This document shows positions 13,068-24,803 of a stretch of 64,000 bases of DNA, in pieces; within the stretch, counting starts at the first letter, position 1, and each line of letters starts with the position of its first letter. This stretch comes from Anoplolepis gracilipes (Eukaryota > Arthropoda > Insecta > Hymenoptera > Formicidae): positions 12,430,001 to 12,494,000 of the forward strand of contig NC_132976.1 in the NCBI RefSeq assembly GCF_047496725.1, read 5' to 3'. The position numbers were made by a program, and so were the translations under genes. The notes beneath the pieces are model-generated. The model was given only the letters and a program-made list of their open reading frames with translations. It did not search any database and was not told the origin of the DNA.

Positions 13068-13835
13068 ATTCCGGAGTAACCGAAGCAACACTTTCAACGT
13101 GAGTATCACGTGGTAGAATAAATCTCTCTTGCTCGGAAAAACAAATTTTTTATTTTCCAAGAAAATTTGCATTTACGCGTATCTTGTTGCTGCTCAATTA
13201 CAAAAGTATATATACATGTTTCGAAAAAAAAGTTAAATGTTAACGCATCCCATTTACGTGTAATTTTTTTTTTTTTTTTTTTTTTTTTTGTGACGATATT
13301 TCAATAATTTAATATAATTTTAATATAAATATCTATAAAAATATCACACTTTTATCACTTTTATTTATCGCGTTTAAAAGTTTCTTTACGCTCTTTATTA
13401 CACACGACGCGACAAGGTTTTCTTTAAACATTGTTTCAATCCCACGACCTCGACCATTAAGGAGAGATCGGACCATCACTTGTCAACACCGCTTTCATAC
13501 CAACGAAACTCTTGTTTCAACAGTGACCAGCATTCTGTTACTTTTTACTTTATACAATAACAACCTTATATTCATACGATATTTACAAGACATCTCATAT
13601 AATCGTCGCGTAAAAAAAATAACAATTTCTGTATGCGATAATTATAGATATTACGTGATAGGAGATTGCGAAATCTATCAATTATTACACATGTATATTC
13701 GAGCCCGAATCTTCAGCACTTCTGGTTATTTAAATATTTTAAAACCTTTTCGAACTTTCCTTTCTAACATACTTGTACTTCTACAAGTTCTTTTGAATGT
13801 ACGCGAATTTGACACTCTTTCTTGTTTGTCGTCAG

Positions 13836-14129
13836 ATGAAGATTTACATTACGACACTGGCCGTGTTACTTTTGACGGGCGTGATTCTGGCGTATCCGCA
13901 GAAAGATGGACAAATCTTCAGCAATGAAGCGATACGACAAGCTCAGAATACCTATCTCATCCCTAAGGATGCGACTATACAAAAGGTCCAAGAAGGCATC
14001 GAACTGGCCGCATACGAATCAATTCCCGGCGATCAGAGGATCAATCTCTTTGAGATTTTAGGCGAACATGTGCCACCCGAAGTGGTGAACAATCTTCAGA
14101 CCCAGATCGATCAAATAGGTCGAAATTAG
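13836..14129 (+). CDS. Small secreted protein, 97 residues, unknown function
   Basis: The start ATG directly follows a splice acceptor (CAG at 13833-13835); the upstream non-coding exon probably ends at 13098. Residues 1-19 are a textbook signal peptide (MKIYITTLAVLLLTGVILAY) with cleavage likely near A18-Y19. The mature chain is about 79 residues, mostly polar, without cysteines, and contains IPKDATIQKVQEG and an EHVPPEVVNNL segment near the end. No family was recognised. The strong TATA/initiator promoter and small size fit an abundantly secreted or inducible product, but that is inference. An AATAAA signal at 14310-14315 would end the transcript. An upstream in-frame extension of 13 codons is ignored because it crosses the acceptor. 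Confidence 0.75.
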   Translation: MKIYITTLAVLLLTGVILAYPQKDGQIFSNEAIRQAQNTYLIPKDATIQKVQEGIELAAYESIPGDQRINLFEILGEHVPPEVVNNLQTQIDQIGRN

Positions 14130-16552
14130 ATTCTTATAAATCGTCGTCACCGTCATCGTCGTGTAAAAAAATAATCATGTTCTGTCTCCTGTCCTTCGTA
14201 TTTGTAAAACTATTTATGAACATACAATTCCGTTTTTGTACCTTGCTTTTGTATCCCGCAAATTTTCTTTCGATATAGGATTTCGATGTAGGATTTTTTA
14301 CTTTTCATAAATAAATATATGAGAAAAGCAGCTCTTAAGAGTATCTACGCATCACCTGCTTGCGATTACGACAGTTCATGAATAAAATAGTTTATTGATG
14401 ACTAATAATGTACGCGTGGAAAGAAAAATATAAATATTTTAATATGTTTTTTTTTAGTAAAATACGACTCGCGTATTCTTTACAATTTCATTAATGTATA
14501 GATAAAATTTTCAAAATCTTATTTGAAAATTAACATATCTCGAAACGCGCAGTTTGCACACGTTGCTAAAATAATCACGTATTCACGTAAAGATCTTAGT
14601 TTGAATTATGTAGTTGCACTAGCGATCGTAGAGAAAGTTGCAGTACTCGTTAAAGAAGCGTACTTTCACTTCTTATGTTCATCATGTTACTGAATAGCTC
14701 TTCTATTCTGTCGTTTATTGCACACGTCACGGGAATTTCAATCTAATCAAGGCACGACAAGATTATGAGATCGTATTTTTCGTTTTCTGTTCTGTGTTAA
14801 TTTTATTGTCTCTTATTATAATACATTCATACCGAACGGAAGGTGCCGATTTATATTTATATCTTTGTCGAACTTTCACTTTCTTTCATATATACAGCTA
14901 TTTGCGCGGATAAATAAGATAAATCTATCAGAGAAGTCGTTATATAATAATATACAGTTCGATCACCTTACGCTGTGTTACAAAAGTTTAATAAAAAAAT
15001 AGTTACCTTAAAGATGTTGTCCTGTTTCATTTTCTCTGTATTCTCTCACACATACATTGTACTCAAATCATGTATATATCTTGTCTAATAATCTATATAA
15101 TAATACTATTGTATAATAGTGATGAATTTCTTTCGCGAGTAAGTAGGGCGTTTTAATAAAAACAGTCATTTTTATGTATCAACATTACATACATTTTGGA
15201 ATATAAAAACCACAAATGACATTTGTACATTAATGATAAATAACTTAAGGACGATGTTATTTCAGACGTTAAGTGTACAAATCTCTGAGAAGTAGGCAAA
15301 TGAGTTTTGGATAACATTCAATTCACTTCTTCAGCTTACCATTCAATAAGCCTCTTGTTTTTTTCGATATAGACAAAATGCATGAGGAAAATTGCAAAGT
15401 ATATATCCAACTCTCTAAATAATTAAAATCGATAAAAAAAATAGTTAAATAAGGTGTGTAATTTCTTCAAATAAAGAATACGGAGTATAATTTTGTTGTT
15501 ATTAATTATAATTATTCGTAAAATAAAAAATGCTGTAAATAAGATTTCAAATCGCATCAGTAAGTGCCAAGAAAAATTCGCTATTGGGGCCCACATTGAT
15601 GAATCGTATTTGCCGTTAGTACATTATCTTGCATTTCTATGATTATTTTCTTTATAGCTCACAATCTGCGAGTTAGAAATGCTCGTGTTAATGCTGCTTT
15701 ATATCATATATTTCTTATCAATATAGATACGAAATTTGAATATATTTCATTGATTTGAAAATATTTCGAGATAGATTATAGGTAAGCTTTTGAGATAATG
15801 CCTCTTGGAAAAAGTAGGTACTTTAAATTTATCCGTTTTAATCAGTTCATTACTTTTATACATTATATACGTTATCGAGAATTTACTAAAACAAACGTAT
15901 ATTTTTATAGCGCGATCCCTACCATTATCGAATGAGGAATGGAATGAAATATATATACTTAATCTTAGAAACTATATTATCAAAAACACAAAAAAAATAA
16001 AAATAAAATAACAGAGAGAAGTAATCGAATACTCTCTTTGATAGGTTTTTTGAAAAAAATATTAAATAAGAAATCTAATATATATGCATTCCAACACAGT
16101 TTGACTTCATATCAAATTTTCTTCTTATGTACATTTGAAATGTGATTGCAGAATGTTAATGTATATATTATATTGTGTCTATCACTGTTATCGATGTATG
16201 AACTTACTGTATATTAAAATAAACTAAGTATATGTTGAAAAGTTAAATATTCTAGAACGAAATAAGAAAGAATTCGAGAGAGGAAGTAACCAGTCAACGC
16301 CATAAATAACATACATAATTCACTCCTGCTCACTCAATGCAAGAAAATGTACTATTTTTATAGATCAGCTAATTGCTATATCTTAAGTAAGAAAGCTTAT
16401 TTAGAATCAGCATGGTATTTGTTGTGATTTTCTGTGTTTCTTTTTCAGTGCACAGATCCTTTACATTTACTTTCTGTAAATTTTAGTAATTAAAAATTAG
16501 TAAATAAATTAAAAATGATAAATTTAATAATCATAAATATATTAATAATTAT
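14130..16552. other. Intergenic stretch without recognised genes
   Basis: Contains the 3' UTR and polyadenylation signal of the secreted-protein gene near 14310, then about 2 kb of AT-rich DNA up to the end of SPT16. No motif, repeat with clear ends, or RNA gene was recognised. Confidence 0.5.
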
Positions 16553-17490
16553 TTACCTAGATTTCTTAGACGCCCTATCATTTCTTTCTGAACTGTCCTC
16601 GCGGGAGCGTTTTTTACTGTTGGACGAAGAATGCGACGACTTACTTTTATCGCGCTTATCATGTTTGTCACTCTTCTTGGGGCTAGACAAACAAATTTCC
16701 AAATTATAATGACATTAAAGGAATAAAATTTAACGGTAATCACCTGTGTTTGGATGATTTGGAAGGAGACCCCTTCTTGTGCGAGCCCCCACTCCGTGAT
16801 CGATCCGTTCTTTAATTATCGAAGCACAAAACTCAATACAATTTTGCAAAAGAGAAACTTGCACTTTACGTAGAAATATATTATTTTTAAGCTATAATAA
16901 ATCAATTTACCTGTGTTTGTCTGGTGATCGCTTATCCTTACTGCTGGACGAGCTTTTACTCTTTGAATTTGTGGAACTCTTGTGCTTAGAATTATGCCTT
17001 ATAAACAAAACAAAAAATATGTATTTTTGCTATATTCAATAGATAATAAAATATCAAATATATCTATGTGCATAATACCTGTCTTTTGAAGGAGATGGAG
17101 ATTGTCTTCGATTTGATTTCTTCTTCTTGCTGGAACTATAATCATCACGGTAACGATCATCTCCTCTCTCTTTGTCCTCTTCGGCCGCTTCTCGTTCCAA
17201 ATCTGACCAATCTTTACCCGATTCCTCAGAGCTGCCTAACTCTTCTTCTGAAACAAATACACCAAAACAAAATGAAGTAAATTAAAAAGTAAAATTAATA
17301 AAATATAATTTAGGACAACACTACCTTCACTATCATCATCTTCAGAAGCTTCAGAGTATTCACTATCATCATCAGATTCTTCCTCGCTCTCCATATCAGA
17401 TGGCTACAACAAATTAAATATAAATATCATAATGAATTCTTATATAATAATAATAAATTATATAATATATATAATAAATAAATATATATA

Positions 17491-17541
<51 letters not shown>

Positions 17542-20500
17542 TTGTTTTTAAAAAATTCATAAAAGATTTTGCACCTCATATGCATCATCTTCTTCTTCCT
17601 CTTCATCTTCAACTTCTTCATTTTCTGCATCACTTTCAGGATCTAAGAAAGTCCAGCCTCCACTGTCAAAGAATCCTTCAGGATCGTCTGTTATAGTTTT
17701 CATAATTTTTGTCCAATTCAAAGACTGAACACCTTCCGAATATCGAATATCACATGAACTAAAAGAAGCAAATTTTACAATTATAATAATTATAATTATA
17801 ATAATATACATCATATGTATATTACATCTTTTCCAATGTGGAAAATTGTTAACTTTATGTTAAATATGTCACTTACTTTAACCATTCTTTGACATGATCC
17901 AACATATTCATAGGAATGGCATTTACCATCGCTACTTTTCTGTGATAATCTTTGAAGACAAAAATCATGTCAAAGTTCTTCAAATGAAATTGTACTCTTT
18001 CAAAATGAACCAATTCAACATCTTCCAATGTAATGACAAATGGAGGCTAAAATTCAATGCAGCACAATGTATTTTTTGCTTTATTTTGAAATATTGATTT
18101 TGTTTCACTACAATATATGCATTACCCATTCTGTCAGATTAACCAAACATCCACTAGTTGGTTGAAGCAAGACAGTGCTCCTATATGGTGCACCAGGAAA
18201 TCCCAAGTCCCGAAATGGAGTATCAAATTCAATCTCTTGCTTTGTCATTCCTTCAACCTTTGTACAACACATAGACACTATCATTAGTATAATTAAATAT
18301 AAACTCAGTAATCTATAATTTTATATACACGTACCTTTTCACAGAAACTCCTAAAAGCAGTTTTTAATTTATGTCTCAATTCTCGTTCCGACTGTTCAGC
18401 GGCAAGATCGTCGCGGTCATGCATGTGTTGGTGTTTACCTAAATCTGTAGTAATTTCTCCAACTTCGGTATAAAACTGTACATCTACATGTTTCTTTTTA
18501 CCAAACATAATAGCATGCTGAAAAAATAATAAACATTTATATACTTATGTACTGTATCGATGCTAAAAATTTATAGATTATATTAAAATAATTAAAAATT
18601 AATATTGCTTTTGTACATAATGTGATAATTAAAAGATATTTCTTTTAGGCATCAATTTTTAATACATACTTTTAAATGGAAATGAAGCAGTATAATCATT
18701 TCACCATCACATGGCTGAAAGAAGGCGTTCTTAATGTTATTGTAAAGAATGTCCACTTTATCACCGCGGACTGAAGTGTACCGGAATCCATTTGTGTGCG
18801 CTTCTAAACCACCCGTCATTCTCTTTGTGACAATATTCGGTCGAATGTACAGATCTTTTAACTTTGGATTGCCTTTATTTTGCGACAATATTAAAGTATC
18901 CTGTTTTACGAGATCCTCTTTCTCTCTTTCTTCCGCTTCTCGATTTTTGAATTTCTTTTGAACCTCTTTAATTAGCCTAAAGGCTGTATTTAAGTTTGAC
19001 GATGGTGCAGAAATTTCACCGGGCTCTTTGGTATTTGTGCTTCGATATGTTACTTCTTTAACAAACGTTGCATCGGGCTGAGGATAAGATCCACCTTCGT
19101 TTCGTCCCATTGTCGCTCCAGGATGAAAAAAGTTTATTCTAAGGTACGTATAATCTCCCTCTACCGACTGTGAAATGTTTTTAATTGTCGATATGTGGAA
19201 CGGTACTGGAATACCAGAAATAGGTAAAATCACAGTTTCGTACTTCTTATCCACGTATAACTTTAATTCCTTGACCTCTGGTTCACGCGGCATGTGGCTT
19301 AAACTTTTGTATGATACTGTGGATTTACGTATTTTCTCTTGTTCTTTGCCGCCAGATTGCTGGGCCAATCGAGCCTTAGCAATTTCGTTCAACTGCTGAG
19401 CTAACTCTTTCTGATGTTGCTTTCTCTTCTCTTCCGAACTATGTTCTGTTCTCAATTTAGATTCTATCACAGCTGTTCTTTTTCCGCGTCCGAGGATCTC
19501 TGGTTTTGGTTCGTTTTCTTTTCCACTTCCTTCTTCTTCGTCATCTTCGTCATCTTTCACATATATGCCTATATTTTTCACTTTCTTTTTCGATGGAGTC
19601 AAATTAGTAGCAGGCTGTCCTTCATTCACCATAACTGTATCGCCTATAAAAAGGGCATAGATTTTCCCTTCCTTGTCCGTTGCATCTGGATTGGTAAGGT
19701 TTGCAAGACCAACATTAACATTGAATACCATGCCTTTCTTAGCTATTGCGTTAGTCTTTGGGCCCAAGAGTAAAGAACTTTCTTTAAATTCAATGCCCAT
19801 AGCAAATCCAAAATTCTTGGTCAAATGATTTAACATTTCTGATTTTTCTTCTTTTACAAATTTAATACCAGCTTCATATACTTCACTTATTTTTGTTCCT
19901 GCAACTAACTTTTTCAATATCTCCTCTTCAAGTTGTAGCAAAAAGTTATAATTTTCCTGTAAAAAAATTTCGTAAATTATAAGAGACTCTTTATAAAATA
20001 ATATTTTATGTAAGAGTTCATGTATTATTACATAATTTTTTATATATTTATATATAATTTTCGTTTTTCCTACATACCTCAATTGTCTTTGTGGGATTAA
20101 CCAATAAAGTTCTTACTATGTTTGAACAATAGGATTTATAACGTGCTCCTAATGAACAAACAATAACACCAAAATGTAGAGTAGTATTTTTGTCACTAAC
20201 AGCACTAAACTTAAGTGAATAATTTCCGCCACTTTGTATAATGGCAGGGTAACACATATCAACTTGCGTAATATCTACGCCAGTTACATATTTTTTATTT
20301 GTGATGGCTGTATCTACGCCTTCTGCCAATTTTGAATGTTTAACTTTCTGAAATAGACACATAATCACAATTTAAAAAAAAAATTTTTTTTCCTCTCATA
20401 AATTCAGTTATAATCTCACATGTAATTAATGAGAAACTGTACCTTGTCTGAATCTATAATCTCCATTATTTGATCTTTCAGATACTTTGTAAAAACATCT

Positions 20501-21666
20501 ACTGATACGAGACAAGCTTTCTTTATAGTAAGTATTTCGGTGTCTTCTTTTGGACACATAACATAAGCAGCCACAGCACTTACATCAACCTAAATTTATA
20601 CGAAGAAAAGAGAAAAAGATATTTTATAACTTTTAAATTTATATATATGTATATTTATATGTATTATCTTTTTATTTTATTTTTTATCTTATTTTAAAAG
20701 CAAATAATGTATATTTTATATTACTCACTGTATCAAAAGATTCATTTTTTAAAGCAGCTCTCCAAGCATCCATAAAAGCACCAGGATAATTTTCCTTTAA
20801 AAATACTCCCAAGGTCTTGCCTTTTTTGCTTTGTTTCATTATTTCAATGAGTTTTCCAAAGTTTGCTTTGTCTTCATCACTCTTTAAGATGTTTAAATAT
20901 TGCTTAATAATACTGATAATTTTGATAATAAAATTTCTTACATAAATTGTGCAATATACATACTCTATCTCTCACAAATAATTTTACAGCCGGTACTCCT
21001 GTGTCTTCAGTTTTATGGTTTTCCACCTTCCTCAAAAATTCAATTTTCTTCTTGCTGGCTAAGAAATTAATAGATTCCTCTGTCAGAATCATTATTGTAT
21101 CCGTAAGTTCATAGCTGAGCAGCCATGTCTAAAAATATTTATACAATTATATTAAATTAGTTATTTTTCTACTCAAAGAAGAATATAATTTATCTTGATA
21201 CTAGCATGTCCAAGTTTATTTATTTTTCAACTATATGATAAATTTATAATTTAAATAAATATATATTGCAAAAAGAAGAGAAAACATCAGCCCATCATTG
21301 TGATGGATTACTTGTAACGAATACAGAAGAGATCTACAGTTAAGATTTATGAAAACTCTAGCTCTAAAATATATATACATACCTGCAATGCTATGGACTT
21401 GCTGTAGACGATGTCTTCGTCGGAGCCGACAGCAGATACGAGACAGTCCATCTTACCGAAACTGTCATCTGTGCCGACTTCCCCATCCTGTCGAGAACAA
21501 AAGATTTATAAAAAATGGAAATAAATAGAGTTGGCTCGTCGAGGAACGGCGCGAGACACGTGCATCCCCGGCGTACGCATACACACCGCACGCTTACCTT
21601 CCACGCGGCGTACAGACGCTTCATGCGTCGGAAAAACATATCCTTGTCAAGAGACACGCTTGCCAT
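16553..21666 (-). CDS. SPT16 (dre4): FACT complex subunit SPT16, complete, 16 exons
   Basis: Large FACT subunit, which with SSRP1 binds H2A-H2B and helps RNA and DNA polymerases pass nucleosomes. Exons (minus): 21666-21598, 21487-21383, 21128-20964, 20881-20729, 20589-20443, 20347-20078, 19956-18670, 18517-18335, 18257-18126, 18046-17877, 17758-17575, 17403-17325, 17247-17079, 16997-16911, 16809-16744, 16682-16553; 1131 codons in frame. In order: the catalytically dead aminopeptidase-like N-terminal domain (about 1-450), the dimerisation and middle PH-like region including MTGGLEAHTNGFRYTS and FYTEVGEITTDLG, SLNWTKIMKTI, an acidic stretch near 930-985, then a basic Ser/Lys/Arg tail to the end. 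The start is MASVSLDKDMFFRRMKRLY, the expected N-terminus. The basic tail, on four small 3' exons, makes it somewhat longer than I recall for fly and human proteins. Confidence 0.96.
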
Positions 21667-22330
21667 GATTTCTGTATGTTGACGCGCAGATACGGCGGTA
21701 GAGATAGCCACAGGTAGCTTCGGCTCGACACTTCCGTTACCGCCGCCGTCCGTCGACAATAACTGGCGGCGACTACAGCTGCGGAGATGGCGGGATTTGT
21801 ACGGATTTACATATATAACCAAACCAACCGCAAAAAACACCAAACACACGCAACACACCGCGATGCTGCGATGCGAATATTACGGGCTCTCGCACACAGG
21901 ACGCGGCAACGCGTCCCGCGCAGCTCTTCCGAAGAGGCGGGAGATTGATTGGCTGCTCTTTACGACGCCGAGAAAGTGACACGTGATTCGCGCAGCTGCC
22001 AATAACGTCGTCGCTTTTCTGGAAAGGATCAAAACGTTATTGGACAGATAAATTTGTGCGTCATACAATCGTTTTATGGCGCATGCCCGAAATTTTTTGT
22101 GTTCCAAAAGTCATTATACAAAGCGATTAGAATTACAAAGAGACATGAGAAATTTTTAAATGAATCTCTTTTTACGTTATATCGTCAAATTAAAAATATT
22201 TCTTATTAGATATGTTAATAATAAAAACAATACGCAGCTTCCAGAAAATGTTTAGGCTTTATTATATAACGTTTTCAGATTTTATTTAAAACGAGATCTT
22301 AAATTATAAAACACTATGAATAGAGAAAAT
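21667..22330. other. SPT16 5' flank, CpG-rich, then AT-rich spacer
   Basis: From 21667 to about 22010 the DNA is much richer in GC and CpG than its surroundings, as expected for a housekeeping promoter and 5' UTR. No TATA box is evident. Open frames there on both strands look like by-products of GC content. The remainder to 22330 shows nothing recognisable. Confidence 0.55.
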
Positions 22331-22419
22331 GGCAGAACCAATCACCTATCGGGACAAAGATTTCTCTATCCTGATTGGTCAATCAAATGCTAACAGCGTC
22401 AAGCGACAGAGCCAAAATG

Positions 22420-22534
22420 TTTGTTTTTTATTCATGTACTACTAAACTAGTGCAATAAGTTAGAATAAGACAAATATACTTTTTCTCGTTCTAACTTACT
22501 GCACTAGTTCAGGAGTGCAGGAATAAAAAACAAA
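22420..22534. repeat. 115-bp near-perfect hairpin MITE
   Basis: Left arm TTTGTTTTTTATTC...ACTAGTGCAATAAGTTAGAA pairs with the right arm containing TTCTAACTTACTGCACTAGT and ending GAATAAAAAACAAA. Short loop. No coding content. Confidence 0.75.
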
Positions 22535-22674
22535 CCTACAGTCGGACCTCTTATCCTACGACCCTTTTATGCTACGAAACCTCTTTTAAGGCACAATTTC
22601 ACGCAGCGAGTAAAAGCTGGCGTTTTACTCCCACTCCATCAATTTTCGCCAGAATGACGAATCCAGCTAATAAA

Positions 22675-23128
22675 CCACAGACTTCTATATAATACTAAAC
22701 TGCTGACTCCTTATGTATAAGGCAGCTCTAATTTTATGTACAAACAAGTATGTATGACATCCCTTTCTGTGCATGCGCTGTGAAGGCGCGTGTTGCACGC
22801 ATGTATATACATACTAAGTATGATAAACAAGCTTATATAAAAGATATAAAATAACTGCACATTTGTATCCCATAATTTAATATTTATATTTCTTACTTTT
22901 TTTTATTAACACGACATGTGTTCTGACAAGAATTAGAGACCAAAAGCAGGTTAGAAGTACATGTACTGATCATAATAGCGTCGGCACATGTCAGCGCATG
23001 CGCAGAAAAGGTCACCTTAGCGCTAATAGTATCTCCCCGAACGCGCTCTTAGTACATAAAATTCGAGGACATTTTATATAAGCAAAATCTACGGAGTTAG
23101 CAATCTAGTATTATATAGAAGTCTGTGG
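22675..23128. repeat. 454-bp MITE nested in the Harbinger remnant
   Basis: Inverted ends CCACAGACTTCTATATAATA and the complement ending GTCTGTGG, flanked by a direct repeat AATAAA (22669-22674 and 23129-23134), the likely target duplication. Further copies of its end lie at 23954 onward and 26325-26355. Confidence 0.7.
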
Positions 23129-23351
23129 AATAAACGCTCAAAGTTCGACACAGTCCAACTTTTAGCGAATTGAAGCAACGCTGAAATTTAAATTATTTTA
23201 ATTAAAAGTGTATAAAAGAAGAAATTATGGCTGAAGAGTTTAATCAATTGACAGCACCCAAAAATATGGACGAAGTTAGTATATATTATATACATACAGT
23301 ATTTTTTAATTTATATACATACAGTAAATTTTAAAAATTTAAAAATTTTTT

Positions 23352-23508
23352 TAAATCGGAGTTACCCAAAACCTTTTTTTCTTATATTTATTTCTTTTTT
23401 TTTAATAAACACAGCAGCAGCTATACGCCGTCTTCTAATTTCAGCTATAACCGCTACTGTATGTCTATATTTTATGTACTCGACGTATTGATTATATTCT
23501 AACTCCAT
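23352..23508 (-). pseudogene. Harbinger transposase N-terminal fragment
   Basis: Starts MELEYNQYVEYIKYRHTVAV, then the arginine-rich EIRRRRIAAA, and, after a one-base slip in a 9-A run, KKKRFWVTPI. An Arg-rich stretch followed by RRFWV(H/T)P is the hallmark start of PIF/Harbinger transposases. It ends in a stop within the element; the catalytic domain is absent. Dead fragment, consistent with the element's ends and target duplication. Confidence 0.6.
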
Positions 23509-23953
23509 TTTTGCGGTTATGTCAGTAATTGTCGCTTTTTAAACGCTTTGCGTTGTGATGAAATGGGGGTAAAACGCCAGCTTTTATTCGCTCCATGAAA
23601 AGGACAGAGACGATAGCGAACAGCTTTTTAACGCTACTTTGCGTGGCGGTGGAGTGGGGGTAAAACGCCAGCTTTTACTCGCTGCGTGAAATTGTGCCTT
23701 TATCCTACGACAAAAAATCCTCTCATGCTACGACCGCGAAAGGGGAATTATATCCCCACTCTCAAATTTTTGTTGTAGGATCAGAGGTTTAAGGGGAAGA
23801 TTCCGGACCGAAAATAATAAAATATATAAAATATATAAATTATATAAATTATATAAAATAAAAATATAAAATATAATAAATATATAAAATACTAGACCGC
23901 TAACTTTTATTTCCTAGACGGTTCGGTATATAATATACAATTTGTATGTACAT

Positions 23954-24160
23954 AATAACCACAGACTTTTATATAATATTAGACTGCTAACTCCCTAGAT
24001 TTTGCTTATATAAAGTGTCCTCGAATTTTATGTACTAAGGGCGCATTCGGAGAGATACTATTAGCGCTAACAGTGTCGTTCTGTTTTTGTTACTCATTAA
24101 AAGTTGAACAAAGATAGAACAATGCTGTTAGCGCTAATAGCGTCTCCCCGAACGCGCCCT
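23954..24160. repeat. MITE end plus hairpin MITE (AGGGCGC ends)
   Basis: 23954-24037 is an inverted copy of the arm at 23040-23128. It abuts a hairpin element at 24038-24160 with ends AGGGCGCATTCGGAGAGATA and the complement ending AACGCGCCCT, each with a GCGCTAA word inside. Confidence 0.6.
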
Positions 24161-24803
24161 AAGGTGACCCTTTCTGTATAAATAAATAAATTTAGATTTG
24201 TACATACAAGATCAAATTGTAAATAAAACAAATATATAATATATTAAGTATAAATTTTAACTTAAAGAATGTTATATTTATTTATAATAAATCTTTCTCT
24301 CTCTCTCTTTCTCTCTATAAATTATTCTTTTATATAAACCGCATTTTGGTATTCACTGACAGTACTGTAAATCTATTTAATTTGTCACATGCACTTTAGA
24401 TTTTCAATACTGACAATGATTATCAACAAAACACCGCCTTCAAAGTGACGTTTAAAAATATAAACAGACAATATTTCATTGTTTGTAAGAAATATATATA
24501 TTTCCATTAAATTGATAACAAACATAGAATTTTATATTAATTATCAAGAATAACATTTATTTATAAGAACACTTATAGTTATTTAGTCACTTATAAAAAT
24601 AATTAAATATTTTACATAACTTTGTATAAACTGAAATACATATAAACATATAGAAATATATAATAAAAAACATAACTTGTATCTATAGCATATTATTAAC
24701 AAAAGTCATTTTATCATATTTATAGATATATTATTTACATGTATTACTTTTGAGCGCTTCTTCCTCCTTTAAAAGTTTTACAAGAACAATCTGCTCCTCT
24801 GTT

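Larger units (their letters stand above)
22589..23699. mobile_element. PIF/Harbinger-type deletion derivative with TTA target duplication
   Basis: Terminal inverted repeats start AGGCACAATTTCACGCAGCG at 22589 and end with the complement at 23699; both continue inward through GTAAAAGCTGGCGTTTTAC. The element is flanked on each side by TTA (22586-22588 and 23700-23702), the 3-bp TWA duplication typical of PIF/Harbinger. Inside, two ORF starts face each other: on plus, ATG at 23227 followed by EEFNQLTAPKNMDE and a GTTAGT donor; on minus, the transposase N-terminus described separately. The middle of the transposon is missing and a different MITE (22675-23128) sits within the left half. Non-autonomous as it stands. 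Confidence 0.75.

Noticed and set aside
21391..22107. Open frames on both strands around the SPT16 promoter
   Set aside because: They overlap the first SPT16 exons, their introns and the CpG-rich 5' flank; composition explains them.
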